A DNA stretch of 64,000 nucleotides, taken from contig CAWGYT010000004.1 in the NCBI GenBank assembly GCA_963826795.1, positions 310,001 through 374,000 on the forward strand, read 5' to 3'. Numbering within the stretch: position 1 is the stretch's first letter; every line of letters starts with the position of its first letter. Below, piece after piece: positions 18,377-28,900 of this stretch. The stretch is from CAWGYT01 sp963826795 (GTDB lineage Bacteria; Planctomycetota; Planctomycetia; Pirellulales; Pirellulaceae). A program made the translations under genes and the position numbers. The notes under the pieces were generated by a model, which worked only from the letters and a program-made list of their open reading frames with translations, did no database searches and was not told where the DNA came from.

Positions 18377-18577
18377 CCCACTTGATTTGAACATTTCTGA
18401 AGCACGCTAGTGCATGGACGAAAGGTTTACGATTGGAACATTCACTCGGGCTCCCTTTTGGCACATGGGGCAATCTTCGAATTCCTGTTTATCCAAAAAG
18501 GAGGCAGAGCCAATTATTCTCGGCGTACGAGCCAGAGGAGGCGAGCATTGGATCAAGATGCGACATGCCGTCTATTG

Positions 18578-19411
18578 ATGCCGAAGAGCAACGCACGGCG
18601 CCAAGAATTTGTGGGGGGGCTGCGTTTTGTCTTTTGGGGAACCATCGGTTCGATTGCAGTTTCCATCGGAGCGGCGTTGGTGACCCTGGCGGTTTCATAC
18701 GCCTGGTTCTCTGATCTGTACCGCTCGGACCCTCAGCATGATAATGTCGACTTCTACTTCAGCCTGCTGGACAAAGTAGCTGTGGGACAGATCGTGTTCT
18801 TGCTTGCAGCTGCAATGGTCTGCCTGCTCGGTAAAGTTCGCTGTGGTTACAGTCCGATTGAAGGCGCCGCAAGATTTGCCTTTCGGATGTCGCTCGGACT
18901 GTCATGTCTTATTCTCGTGTTCGCCATTGAGGCGGCTCTCGACAACTTCTTTGCGGATGGCGAGTTTGGCGAATCAGTTTTACAGTCTTTTGCAAGGACC
19001 GATATTGGCGCCGTTATATGGTGGATTAGCGGCTTGCTCGGCGACATACCCTGGGTGGCTTGTGTCTGGACAGAAGTTGCCTTATTCGCCTATTTTCTTC
19101 GCGCGGTGGCCCGCGAATACGGCTCCTCAATGTCCGTCGCATGCACTGGAGTGACGCTAAAGATCAGCGTCGTGGCTCTGATTGTGCACTTGGCCGGAGC
19201 CTTTGCCCAAGTCAGTCTTTTTTCGTTTCACACGAGCGGGACTCCATTGGACGGGTGGCCTCGTGGCGGGATCGCGAAGTTCTCGTTGATCATTACAGCT
19301 ACGACGTACATTCTTTACCTTGCAAGCCTGCGTTTGCTGATCACGTCGGTTGGAGAAAGTGCCAAAGTATCGACGAACCTTCCATCGACGAACAGGACGG
19401 CCGCACAGTAG
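18578..19411 (+). CDS. Polytopic membrane protein of unknown function
   Basis: A 277-aa protein with about six hydrophobic segments (for example GTIGSIAVSIGAALVTLAVS, IVFLLAAAMVCLLG, LGLSCLILVFAIEAAL, VALIVHLAGAFAQVSLF, LIITATTYILYLASL). The frame is open further upstream; 18578 is chosen because it gives a short charged N-terminus before the first helix, but no clear ribosome binding site is present. Its 3' end overlaps the degenerate tail of the ECF sigma remnant on the other strand. No family recognised. Confidence 0.5.
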   Translation: MPKSNARRQEFVGGLRFVFWGTIGSIAVSIGAALVTLAVSYAWFSDLYRSDPQHDNVDFYFSLLDKVAVGQIVFLLAAAMVCLLGKVRCGYSPIEGAARFAFRMSLGLSCLILVFAIEAALDNFFADGEFGESVLQSFARTDIGAVIWWISGLLGDIPWVACVWTEVALFAYFLRAVAREYGSSMSVACTGVTLKISVVALIVHLAGAFAQVSLFSFHTSGTPLDGWPRGGIAKFSLIITATTYILYLASLRLLITSVGESAKVSTNLPSTNRTAAQ

Positions 19412-19749
19412 CGGTTGACGGCGCACACGTCCAGCAGTCGGCTTGCATCCGCTGCGCGCACGATTACCTTCAGGTCGTCGTGCACGAACCGGACCGTACG
19501 AGTATCCACCGTCTCGATTCGTACCTCTCGCATGCCATTCCAGTATGCGTAGAGTCCAGCCGAGAGGATACGGTGGATTCGGCGTGCCAACGAAAGCATA
19601 ACTTCGGAAACAACGTCCTCCGCCGAGTGCACGTCTTTCAGCTTCGCTGTAACGTATCTCCACAAGGTCATGATGTGACGCTCGGACAATTGATTCCACG
19701 CGGTCTCATCACCATCTCGGATCCGACGGAGTAGCTCTTTGTCCTTCAA
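19315..19749 (-). pseudogene. ECF sigma factor remnant (region 2 only)
   Basis: The first ~58 residues read like sigma region 2 of a planctomycete ECF factor: ELLRRIRDGDETAWNQLSER, LWRYVTAKLKD and HSAEDVVSEVMLSL. After LARRI the frame drifts, and region 4 is absent. The only plausible start is a TTG at 19749, just after an in-frame stop. Probably a dead fragment. Confidence 0.55.
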
Positions 19750-20279
19750 GGCCTAGATCCCAGGGACTAGGGCTGTTCATTTCACACAAGATGGTTCGTT
19801 TCCTGCCGTCGAAATCACGCAGGAAAAGTCGGAGAATCGCAAGACGGATGGCAGCTACGCGCAGACAACTGTGACATTTGGCTTAGCATCAAGGCCACTT
19901 GTTAGCCGCGGTCCGTAGCCGTGGAAGGCGCGGTCCGCAGTCCACGGCAGTCGAGCTGATGGTGCTGAACGACACTCGTGGCTTGCGAGAGTCTGCTTTC
20001 GGCGCGATCGCGAATCGCATACGTAATCCGATCCGCCAAAGTATGCACACTGCTGATTCAATTTGGTTCGTAATTTGGCGCGTCCAAACAACCGAGTCTC
20101 CCGGACCGTTTCTTCTCGGGGCCGCTCTTATGTTAAGGCACGTTGGCGAAACAATCACTGCCTCGCCCAGCCTGCCCCCACGAGCGGCATTCGCCTTCGG
20201 GCGGTCTGGCCGTGTCTTAATGGGTGGTTCATTGACGCGATTGTCCGACCTCTGGGCTGGAGCCTGCTTTAATGGCTCG
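19750..20279. other. Intergenic, no gene seen
   Basis: About 530 bp with only short, compositionally unconvincing frames on both strands. Confidence 0.4.
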
Positions 20280-20531
20280 TCATGATTCAGGCTTCCTTCT
20301 CTGTGAACCATTGCCCTTCTTCTTGGCGTCTGACACGTGTTCTAGCGAGACAATGAGCAGCGGCTCAAGGATCTTGGTCGCGCTCTCCTCATCCGTGACG
20401 ATCACAATGCGTTGGTTCATCGCCACGAATTCGGGATGCTTTACCGCCACACGCCGGCCATCGGCCAAGCACAAATCGAATGGGCGAAATGGCTGTTCCT
20501 TGAGAGCATTGCGAATCGAGTTTAAATCCAC
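20280..20531 (-). CDS. Small conserved hypothetical protein (83 aa)
   Basis: Reads MDLNSIRNALKEQPFRPFDL, CLADGRRVAVKHPEFVAMN and ILEPLLIVSLE. This pattern (RxAL...PFRPFxLxLADGRxxxVxHPEFxAV) is a family I recognise from planctomycete genomes with no assigned function. The ATG is followed immediately by the conserved block. It stands alone in a decayed region. Confidence 0.75.
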   Translation of the reverse strand: MDLNSIRNALKEQPFRPFDLCLADGRRVAVKHPEFVAMNQRIVIVTDEESATKILEPLLIVSLEHVSDAKKKGNGSQRRKPES

Positions 20532-21107
20532 AATCTTCCTCCTTTTTCTGCCGTCGTGCCCACTTGCTCACAGTCGATTCCAACACCCGGCCCAGCCCCA
20601 ACCGGCGGCTAGCTAACCACGTTTCCCTGCCGTTGTCTGGACTGCCATAACATCCGCATCAGCCCGCGTACGGTGCACCAGCGTCGTCGGAGCCAGCGAC
20701 TCAACAGGGTCTTCAGCAGTATCCAACGGTTGAATCCGCCCGGCCCCTCTCGTCCGAATCTGCGTTCTTTTCTTGAGACTCACTTGCCGCAAGTCTTGCC
20801 CCGGCAGAGCCTTCGGGATTCCCGTCCCAATCTGCCCACTCGTAAATCAAAGTACCGAGAACTCGTCGCACCTGCAAGTTTTGGGACTCGTTGCGCAATC
20901 GTCCCGAGGTGGCAGTCATCCTTGGCGATGGCGGGGAGGGCGTTTTTGATGGTTCCCAAGATCCGTCAATTTGAATGAGATCAAGTCCGCCGGTCAAAAT
21001 CTCGCGTTTTCTTGAGCATCCGTGGCTCCGTGGATACAACCAAAAACCGATAGTGTCGGCGGTTACGGCGAATTGTACACGGCGTGAGCGTTTGCCCCAT
21101 GGCCCAT
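20532..21107. other. Intergenic, weak coding trace only
   Basis: About 575 bp. A minus-strand frame (20713-21039) contains a protein-like stretch (GRLRNESQNLQVRRVLGTLI, YEWADWDG) but has no recognisable family, start context or neighbour, so it is not called. Confidence 0.35.
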
Positions 21108-21138
21108 CCTTTCCAATGACCCGCGTTCATTGGAAAGG
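21108..21138 (+). promoter_or_regulatory. Perfect hairpin covering the HTH gene ribosome binding site
   Basis: CCTTTCCAATGA (21108-21119) and TCATTGGAAAGG (21127-21138) are exact reverse complements, 12 bp each, with a 7-bp loop. The right arm contains GGAAAGG, the likely Shine-Dalgarno of the ATG at 21142. It could be a dyad operator for the HTH protein itself or an RNA hairpin that hides the ribosome binding site. Confidence 0.75.
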
Positions 21139-21141
21139 CTC

Positions 21142-21420
21142 ATGGCAAAGAACATTTGGGGATTGGACAAGCACCCAGCCCCCGTTGAGATACCGGCACT
21201 GATGGACACGGCCACCGCCGCCGAAATCCTCCGCTGCAACGTGGGAACGCTACGGGGATGGATTGCATCGGGCCAACTCAAGGCGGCCAACCTTGGCTCG
21301 GAGGCCCACCCTCGTTGGATGATTCGGCGGGAAGACCTTGACGCGTTCCTCAAGTTGCGACAACCCGAACATCCCGACGAATCGGCCCTGCGTCCTAAGC
21401 GGACGGACGGCCCTTATTGA
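21142..21420 (+). CDS. Excisionase-like helix-turn-helix protein
   Basis: 92 residues with a MerR/excisionase-type HTH_17 domain: LMDTATAAEILRCNVGTLRG, WIASGQLKAANLG and WMIRREDLDAFL. Such proteins bind DNA near attachment sites or act as small regulators. It faces the decayed tyrosine integrase and overlaps its C-terminal codons by 26 bp. Together they look like the regulatory end of a former integrative element. The start at 21142 is favoured by the GGAAAGG block over the ATG at 21130, which lies inside the hairpin. Confidence 0.75.
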   Translation: MAKNIWGLDKHPAPVEIPALMDTATAAEILRCNVGTLRGWIASGQLKAANLGSEAHPRWMIRREDLDAFLKLRQPEHPDESALRPKRTDGPY

Positions 21421-22513
21421 GCCAATCGCGGACCACGCCCGCCACGCCGCGGAGTTCATCATCCCATTGACGCTGACGGTAGACGGCGGGCATTGCCTCG
21501 GCGCCGCTTGCCACGTGGCCCATCACGTGATTGACGGCGTGGGGAAATCCGGACCGCGCGGCCACGGTGGCAAATGTCTTGCGCAACCACGAGAACGAGC
21601 CATCAACCTTGACGTCTCGGGCCACCTTGCAGAACTCCGCCGAGATGGGACACGTCGCGCCCCGTTTCGTCAAACCACGGGTTGCCATACTTGGTGAGGA
21701 ACACGAGGCCCAAAGTACGGCCGCCAATTGCCTCGGCCAATTCGGCCTCAGTTTCCGGCCACAACGGACAACGGCGGTCAATCTCCGTCTTGGGCCGAGG
21801 GTGATGGACTCAACCCGGTTGGACCCCGGCCACGGGCAAGGTGGCCACGTCCTGATTGGCAAATCCGCAATTGATGCCGAGGAGGAACATGGCCCGGAGT
21901 TGACCCTCCGAGGCGTCCAAGATGGCCCGGACCTCGGCGGCCTCAAACATTCGCTCCCCGGCCTCGCGTTTGGCCCGGCGGAGTTGCTTGGCCGGTGGCG
22001 CGGCGAGGGCCTTACGAAACTTGAACCCGCACCCCAACTCCTCGTTGGCATGGGCGAACACCGCGCGAGCGTAGGCAAGGACTCGGCGTTGTGATGTCGG
22101 TGAGATGACCCCGCCGGACTTGGCCGCCGATAATGAGGACGGATTTCAACCGGGTGAGGTCATCCGGGCCGATGGACTCCACGGGCCGGAGACGGCCGAG
22201 GCAATTCGCGATGGCGTCCATGACGGCCTTGTATTCGTCAAAGGTCCGTGCGGCCAAATCACCTCGGTCCCGTTGCTCCTCCTTGAGTTTGTGGAACGAG
22301 TTGAGGACATCCCGGAGTTGGACTGCGTCCCGGTGGGCGTCTTGGCCCGCGTAAAGTGCGTCCCGCTCGGTGTTGAACCGTTCAAGGGCCGCTTGCCAAC
22401 CGATGGCGATGGTCCCGAAATAGTGGACCTTGCCCCGTATCTTTTTTTGAGAATTGCCCGTTGGGATGAAACGTCAACGGGAACCCGGGGAAGGGCGGTT
22501 TGTGTTTTGACAT
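21395..22513 (-). pseudogene. Tyrosine recombinase/integrase, multiply disrupted
   Basis: Collinear integrase pieces appear in successive frames. The N-terminus is MSKHKPPFPGFPLTFHPNGQ with an A7 frameshift at 22442-22448. The arm/core-binding region (RTFDEYKAVMDAIANCLGRL) is followed by a second frameshift near 22080. The catalytic domain start (EVRAILDASEGQLRAMFLLG) is followed by an in-frame TGA at 21810 where relatives would have Trp, a further frameshift near 21660, and the C-terminal SWLRKTFATVAARSGF, HVMGHVASG and VYRQRQW, carrying Arg, His and the nucleophile-region Tyr. Several independent lesions argue for true decay. It is oriented the same way as tRNA-Met and starts ~80 bp from its 3' end. 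Confidence 0.8.
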
Positions 22514-22593
22514 CTTAGCCTCGGGTATCGTGCCGGTTGTCGTCCCACGATTGAACCCGAGACCAAATTGAAAAACAAGCGAGAAAAACCGAG

Positions 22594-22667
22594 TAGCGGA
22601 GGAGGGACTCGAACCCCCGACACGCGGATTATGATTCCGCTGCTCTAACCAACTGAGCTACTCCGCC
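22594..22667 (-). tRNA. tRNA-Met (CAU anticodon)
   Basis: The minus strand folds as a standard cloverleaf: 5' GGCGGAG pairs with CTCCGCT, the D-arm is GCTC...GAGC, the anticodon stem GCGGA/TCCGC encloses ATCATAA with anticodon CAT, and the T-arm contains GGTTCGAGTCC. No 3' CCA is encoded. The anticodon-stem sequence suits elongator Met; Ile2 (lysidine-modified CAU) cannot be excluded. The integrase remnant lies next to its 3' end, the usual tRNA integration arrangement. Confidence 0.93.
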
Positions 22668-22698
22668 GTGGTTGTAAATCCGCCGTGGTCGTAAATCC
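22665..22698. repeat. Short tandem direct repeat at tRNA 5' flank
   Basis: CCGCCGTGGTTGTAAAT is followed directly by CCGCCGTGGTCGTAAAT (one mismatch, 17 bp). The first copy overlaps the tRNA 5' end, so this may be a small duplication or insertion footprint. Confidence 0.6.
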
Positions 22699-23227
22699 CT
22701 TATTGACAATGCGTTGCGTCGAGCGAATCAACGCAGCCGTCGTGTCCGAGCTGGCGTCACGAGGCGTCAGCAAAGGCGTCACGCCCGTTTCTGCTCGCGA
22801 AATTATCCTCGCTGGACCCAATTTGGTAAAGGGGATATGGCGAGGTGACCGAGCGTTAGGCAAGCCGAATTCGGCTCCGCTGGTCGATATGGCCGTGTTC
22901 TCCGAGGGCAGCTTTGGGTTCGACGTCGAGCCAAGTCCCACGGGACCATCGCAGTAAGAACTCTCTTTCCGCCGTTCCAAAGATCAATATCCCGGAATTT
23001 CTGTAGCGGTCGCAGGCCAGGTCTTGGTGCTTGATGTCGCTGCAGAAAATCCTGCTCGGCATGGGGGCGTTTGATTTGTCGCCGTTTTGTCCGCGAACGG
23101 ATGATTGTGCGCTGGGATTCGCCGCGCGGAGAAACTCACGGCGCTCTGCGCGAAAGCCGAGAACGGTGTCACGCTACGCACCTGAACCGTCGGCTCGCTT
23201 CCCCTCGTCAAGCGAATTCTGGAAGAG
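22668..23227. other. Intergenic/decayed, no firm gene
   Basis: About 560 bp between tRNA-Met and the transposase remnant. A plus-strand frame at 22685-22957 (90 codons) has no recognisable domain. The region should include the tRNA promoter, but no clear hexamers were found. Confidence 0.35.
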
Positions 23228-24280
23228 ATGCGACTCGAGGAGCTCCTTCAGACCCATCTCCCGGCGGATGGACCGCGGATGAAGATCTCGACTTCACGCG
23301 GTTTGACGTCACTGGTGCGCAATAGCTTGCTTTCACGAAAAACCGTTTATGGTTTGGGCGAGTGGGCCCGGCGACACGCCCCGGATCTGATCGAGATCCC
23401 GTCCGCCAAGATGAAGCATCTCAATGATGATCGACTGGGTCGGTGTCTCAACAGTTGTTGTATACCTTGACGGTCACGGACGACAGCGGTGTCCCGATTT
23501 GCTTTGCGACGGCCAGTGGCAACACCGCCGATGATCGAACCCATCTGGAGACCTGGGAGCTGCTGCGGGAACTGACCCAGCGCGCGGACTTCTTGTATGT
23601 CGCGGATTGTAAGTTAGCGTCCACGGCGAACCTCAAAGCGATCCACCAACGGGGTGGCCGGTTCATCGCGATGCTGCCTCGCACGCGACGTGAAGCCAGA
23701 CAGTTTCGCCAGCGCCTGTTGCGATCTTCCACCGGAAAAGGGGGCGAAGGTGAAAACACGGGATGGCGTTTGCAGTACGCGCGTGTCTCGCGATCTACGG
23801 AATGTCAGGCCGCATTTTCTTATACGAGCGTCGGTTGTCAAGCAATGGCTCGCGGCATCGCAAGCGGGGGGCGAGAGGCTTACGTGCGTGAAGGCTCCAA
23901 AATCGTTCGATGCTCGGCGTGTCCGAGCAACTACCTTACCCCGATCGATTCCTGGAACGGGCATCAGCGTCGAGGAAAACTGCCGCAGAACACATCCCGC
24001 GTAGTTGCTACTCCCGGTCGAGGACACGCCGCACCCGATTGCCCGGCCGTGTCTACATCGGTCGTTAAAGAAGACAGTATCCCCATGCCGCCCAAGTTGG
24101 TCGTCTGCTCGTCCGCGTTTCGTTGTGGCTATCGAACGTCACGTCAATACTGATCACCTGTTGCGAGGTCTTTGGGCGGCGCACTACCGTATCGAATCGG
24201 GACTGCCGTCTTTCTTGGATCGCACTCGGCTCGGAGGTACTGGAAGTTTTCGGGGAACTGTGTTACGTTCAAAGGATTCT
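23228..24280 (+). pseudogene. IS1634-like transposase remnant
   Basis: Fragments of one transposase lie in order. KTVYGLGEWARRHAPDLIEI and LNDDRLGRCL are followed by an abrupt junction at about 23450 that skips what is usually ~60 residues, then QQLLYTLTVTDDSGVPICFA, ASGNTADDRTHLETWELLRE, ADFLYVADCKLAST and GGRFIAMLPRTRREARQF. After ~23710 the frames are scrambled; a weak match to the family C-terminus (ALGSEVLEVFGEL) near 24240 suggests the remnant reaches the desaturase promoter. No terminal inverted repeats were identified. Confidence 0.7.
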
Positions 24281-24289
24281 ACACCGCCG

Positions 24290-25207
24290 ATGTTTTCTGA
24301 CCGCTGTCGAGGCCAGATGGATCTCAAGCAAACCTATTGGCCGAACGCCGTTCTCGTGCTTTCGATACACGTTGTTGCGTTGGCTGCGTTCATTCCCTGG
24401 TTTTTTACCTGGACAGGGGTGATCGTGGCATTCTTGGCTCTCTATTTCTACGGAACGCTGGGAATTAACATCGGCTTTCATCGCCTGCTGTCGCATCGCA
24501 GTTTTCGTTGCCCGACCTGGCTTGAGCGGTTCTTCGTGATTCAGGGCGCCTGCTGCCTGATGCACACGCCGGCCAAATTCGTCGCTTTTCATCGCATGCA
24601 TCACCGCCACTCGGATCGGGCGGAAGATCCTCATTCACCACGGAACTCGCTGATTTGGGGCCACCTGGGTTGGGTGGTTTGCGAAAGTACGAAACTCGAG
24701 TGGGCGAACTTGTACCGGCAGTATGCCAGAGATGTCATCTCCGACCGATTCTATCGGCGATTCGAAAAGCGACCCCTACTTGTGTGGCTCTACCTGTTGC
24801 ACGCGCTGGCCTTTTTCGCCGTGGGATTTTGTATCGGTCTGCTGACGGATGGAGGCAGCGTTTCAGGTCTGCAATTTGGGGCAAGCTTGGTTGTTTGGGG
24901 GGTGTTCGTTCGTACCGTTGCCGTCTGGCACATCACCTGGTTCGTTAACTCGGCAGCCCACACCTGGGGCTATCGCAATTACGAAACTCGCGACAACAGC
25001 CGAAACAATTGGCTTGCCGCTATCCTCAGCAATGGAGACGGATGGCACAACAACCACCACGCGATCCCGCGCGCCGCAGACCACGGCCAACGTTGGTTCG
25101 AATTGGACGTCGCGTACATCACGATCCGGTGCCTGGGGCTGGTGGGGCTGGCGAAGAACATCGTCAGATCGGGCGGTGTGGCTTCGGTGCCAGTGGTGGC
25201 GAAGTAG
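24290..25207 (+). CDS. Acyl-CoA/fatty acid desaturase
   Basis: A ~305-aa integral-membrane desaturase, introducing a double bond into acyl chains with a diiron centre. All three histidine boxes are intact: HRLLSH, HRMHH and HNNHH (in WHNNHHAIPRAADHG). Hydrophobic segments flank them as expected (LVLSIHVVALAAFIPWFFTW; VWLYLLHALAFFAVGFCIGL). Two ATGs are possible, 24290 with AAAGGA 13 bp upstream and 24317 with GAGG 4 bp upstream; the conserved region begins just after the second. The upstream open frame belongs to the transposase remnant. It probably adjusts membrane fluidity. Confidence 0.9.
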   Translation: MFSDRCRGQMDLKQTYWPNAVLVLSIHVVALAAFIPWFFTWTGVIVAFLALYFYGTLGINIGFHRLLSHRSFRCPTWLERFFVIQGACCLMHTPAKFVAFHRMHHRHSDRAEDPHSPRNSLIWGHLGWVVCESTKLEWANLYRQYARDVISDRFYRRFEKRPLLVWLYLLHALAFFAVGFCIGLLTDGGSVSGLQFGASLVVWGVFVRTVAVWHITWFVNSAAHTWGYRNYETRDNSRNNWLAAILSNGDGWHNNHHAIPRAADHGQRWFELDVAYITIRCLGLVGLAKNIVRSGGVASVPVVAK

Positions 25208-25442
25208 TCTCGTGGAAACGTCCGAGGCAAAGCGTAAGTGCTATCTCGGCCCCGCAAATCACCCGTGCTATTCCGCACTATCGCCCGATTCCTGAGCGGA
25301 CGAATGACAGCCATTGTGCGGATTTGTCAAAGTGATCGGGAGCAGGCGTTCGCCTCTTGTAATCGAAGTATCGGGCGATATGGTAGACGCGACGTCTGCG
25401 GTTGCGTTCCGCGGATCGTGCCTTTTTCCAAGGAGACCACAC

Positions 25443-25928
25443 ATGGCATCGAGATTCACCCGAAGGGCTTTTTGTATTGGTCTCGCTGCAGCGATCTCGC
25501 TGGTCGGTAGCGCGCTACACGCACAACAAAGTGGGGTCTACGTCAGCGGCGTCGAACTTTGTCCGCAGTTCATTTGCGAAGAGGGCGCGATTTTTGTCTA
25601 CCACCTTTTTGAATCTGAAGGTGGACGCAAAGTCGGTGGCGGTTACGTCCAAATCGATCACAATGCGGAATTGCCGCAGGACGTGGGATCGTCGGTTCCG
25701 ATTAGCGACGGAGTCTTTTCGTTTCGGCTGGGTTGGCTATTCATCAGCGGCGAGGTGATTGGTGGCGAGATACGTCGCGAAGGTTCCGATCTATTCTCGG
25801 TCTCGGTTTTGATGCTGACTCGCGGTGGCATACCGCTTTACTTTGATGGCGAGTTGGACCATGAGCCACTCAGCCGCCGACCCCCGCGACCACCGGTCAT
25901 CCGAGGTAGTCTTTTCGCCGGCACCTAA
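25443..25928 (+). CDS. Small secreted protein, unknown function
   Basis: 161 residues with a Tat-like or Sec signal (MASRFTRRAFCIGLAAAISL then VGSALHAQQ; note RRAF near the N-terminus). The mature part is beta-rich with two cysteines close together (LCPQFICEEGA) and ends in a Pro/Arg-rich tail. No family recognised. It has its own 235-bp upstream spacer after the desaturase. Confidence 0.65.
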   Translation: MASRFTRRAFCIGLAAAISLVGSALHAQQSGVYVSGVELCPQFICEEGAIFVYHLFESEGGRKVGGGYVQIDHNAELPQDVGSSVPISDGVFSFRLGWLFISGEVIGGEIRREGSDLFSVSVLMLTRGGIPLYFDGELDHEPLSRRPPRPPVIRGSLFAGT

Positions 25929-25976
25929 GCCCAATACCGTCGGGTGACACTTTCCCGTTCAGGCGAATGGCTCGAG

Positions 25977-28900
25977 TCAGCGCCCAGAAGTATCGGCGTC
26001 ATGAGAACGTCTTTCTAGACTGGGCGTCGCATTGACACACCACGACGCATTAAAGGCCAGTTCCACCCATTGCGGATCGAGGCAACGTTCGGTTCGAGGT
26101 GGTTCAGCCGACAGAACCGATGTTGCGAGTTTAGACTCCAGATTCGGTCGCTTTTCGGACCGACGTGTCGGTTGGTGGAACAGCGCTGCTGCAACATCTC
26201 CAGTGGCCAACGGGACTGCGTCCGTCTGGTAGTTGCCGATCTGGAGCGCGAGGATCAAGTCATCTGAATTGAACAGGCCGTCACCGTTCCAGTCACCGGA
26301 GGTCCAGCCCGCGTCGGCTTGCCCGGTATCGTATTTTCCCGCGACCAACACCTGAACCAAATCGGCCGAGTCGAATCGACCGTCGCCGTTCGCGTCGCCC
26401 GCCTGTGCTTGATACAGCAGCAGATCGACGACTGGCCCCGAATAGGCGACGTCGTGAAAGAACACGCCCGCGCCGAGATGTTCATTGGGCGACGGCATCA
26501 ATGCGAACTCGCCACCGATCAGCGAACCTGCCTCGATAATCGGCAGGCTGAACTCACCGGTCGCACCGGACGGCCCCACGAAGCGAACTTCCAAGCGGCT
26601 GGTGGCAGCCGCCAGCGAAACGGCATTTCCAACCGTTAAGCGATCCGCGAGAAAGCCTGGGACCCCGGTCGGGTCGGCCTGGACCTCGATCGATACGCTG
26701 CCGAAGATCAGCGCGAAGTCGTCGACCTCCAAAGTGCCAACCGAATTGCCCGGCGCGACCGTCCCCTGCTGACCAACGGTCAGGGAGGCCAGCGTTCCGA
26801 TTCCGCCGAGTCGGCCTTCCATCACGGTCCACGCGCCGGCGGTTTGATTGACCCAAGCGGAGCCGCCCCCGAGTTGCTCGATCGGCTGGGCATTCTGGAT
26901 CGCGACGTCGAAAACCGTCGCGGCGGGCGAGGCGATGGATAGCTCAGGCGCAACCACTTCAAACGTGCCGCCGGAAAACGAGTAATCACTGGCCACTGTG
27001 ATCGAGCCGGTCTGCCGATCGCCTTGCAGGTTCACCGCCTGATTCCCGTCGGTCAAGGGAAACACGACGTCGACAAGCGGAGAGGGAACCATTAGCCCTT
27101 GCCAGTTCCCGGCGGTTGTCCAGCCGTTGTCAACTCCGTCGCCGGTCCACGACACAGCGGCCTCAGGTGCGTCGATCAGCAGACGGTATCGAGTGAAGTT
27201 GACGGTCTCGTCCACGGGAAAGAGATTCAAGAACAGTGTCTGGCCGGCCTCGGCCTGGACCTCGTATTGGCGGGCAGTGCCGTTTTCCGTCGGCGTCACG
27301 TCGACATCCACACAGCCGTCACCCGCGTCCTTCATGATCTCCAGATCGACCGGCGGAACGAATCCCGGGTCCGATTCGGCCGCGTCCAGAATCAGGACGA
27401 ACAGGCCGGTCACCGCGGCTTGAATCTGGAACCAGTCGCGGTCATCCGACTCATGAATCGTCAGTTCCTGATCGAAATCATTCGATCCTAGGGGAAACGA
27501 ATTCTCCTTGTCGTCGTTGCACTCAAACGCATCGGTATCGGACGCGGGATAAAAATTCTCGCACACGTCGGAAATCAGTCGGCCGTTGACCGGATCATCC
27601 ACGGACTGATCGGGGTCGAGATTAGCCTCAAACGAAAAATTCAAATCGCCCCAATCGTTGTAGCTCTGGTGCACTTCGCCGGCTCGCACATAGTTCAGAT
27701 CGAAATCAATCTCGCCGTCGTTTGCTCCGCCCGATTCGTTCCAATCCACGGCCTGATCGCTTTCGGCGAAACGATTGGCCGTCAGTTGAAACGAAAACGA
27801 GACACCGGGCGGGAAGCCGAGTCCGGTGGATTCGTCGAGCCGTGTTTCGTCCAGCGGCAGATTGCGGTATTGAGCGGACCGGGCGTCAGGCCAATAGCGC
27901 GAGAAATCGAGAAAGGGCATCCCATTCAATACCGTCCCGCCGTCGGCATGCGCGAAATTCATCACGCTCAGATAATTTGATTTGTACGGAATGTCGTCTT
28001 GGCCGCCTGGCTCCAATCCCAGCATCCGCCCCAAGTAATGCATGAACACCGCGGACTGCTGCCGCGACGTTCCGCCCGGAACAGACCAGTCACCTAGCGT
28101 GAGCATGACGTTCCACCCCAGCGGCTCGGCCGCACCCGCCGTGCCCTGGGTCCCCTGCGTGTCGGCGAAAAGAACATAGCGAAAGACCTGCTGCTTGGCA
28201 TTCAGAATATTTTCAGCGTTCGCACTTTCGCGATCGCTCTGGTTGCCAAGGAATTGACGTTTGAGCTCGTGAAACTGCCGCCACGCCTCAGCGGGATCTC
28301 CCGAAAATGGCTGCTCCGCGATTGTCACGTCGGGCGATTGAACCGAGTATTCGTTGGCATAGTCGACCAAGTGCAAGCGAACGCCGGGCAGGCCGTCCGG
28401 ATTGAAGATCAGCTCTGCGGGAGCCGCTGCGAAGGCTTGGACGACTCGGTCGAGAGTATCCGGAAGGGGTGCGTGGCCGCTCATGGCGTCCACTTCCACG
28501 AACAGATCTTTGTGGTCGGGATCGGCGCCCAGTGCCGGCAGATCCAGATCGACAATGCCATCCCCGTTCACGTCCAGGCCATGCTCCTCCCATTCGTCGA
28601 GCAATCCATCGCCGTCCCGGTCTCGCAAGACTTGTGGGGAACGGACCGCAAACTCGCTATCGCTGACGGCGAGCGCGAGGACTCCTTCGATTTGACGATC
28701 GATTGTCACCGGTCGCGGAGTGTTCGATAGTTTGACGAGCGAGCGTGAAGTCACGTAAAAGAGACTGCCGTCGGCCGCTTCTTGGACGTCCAGCGGTCCG
28801 CTGACCGAGATCGATTGCAAGATTTCGCCGGCGGAGTTGCGATACTGCAATTGCCTCTGTGAAGGATTCGCGACCCAGTCACCTCCCGACGGAATCGGGC

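Noticed and set aside
20713..21039. 108-codon minus-strand frame with protein-like stretch
   Set aside because: No family recognised, no start context, and isolated in decayed DNA; noted in the intergenic entry only.
22442..22448. A7 run in the integrase as a programmed frameshift site
   Set aside because: The shift needed is +1 (loss of one A), not the -1 of classical A-rich slippery sites, and the gene carries at least two more frameshifts and a stop, so decay is more likely.
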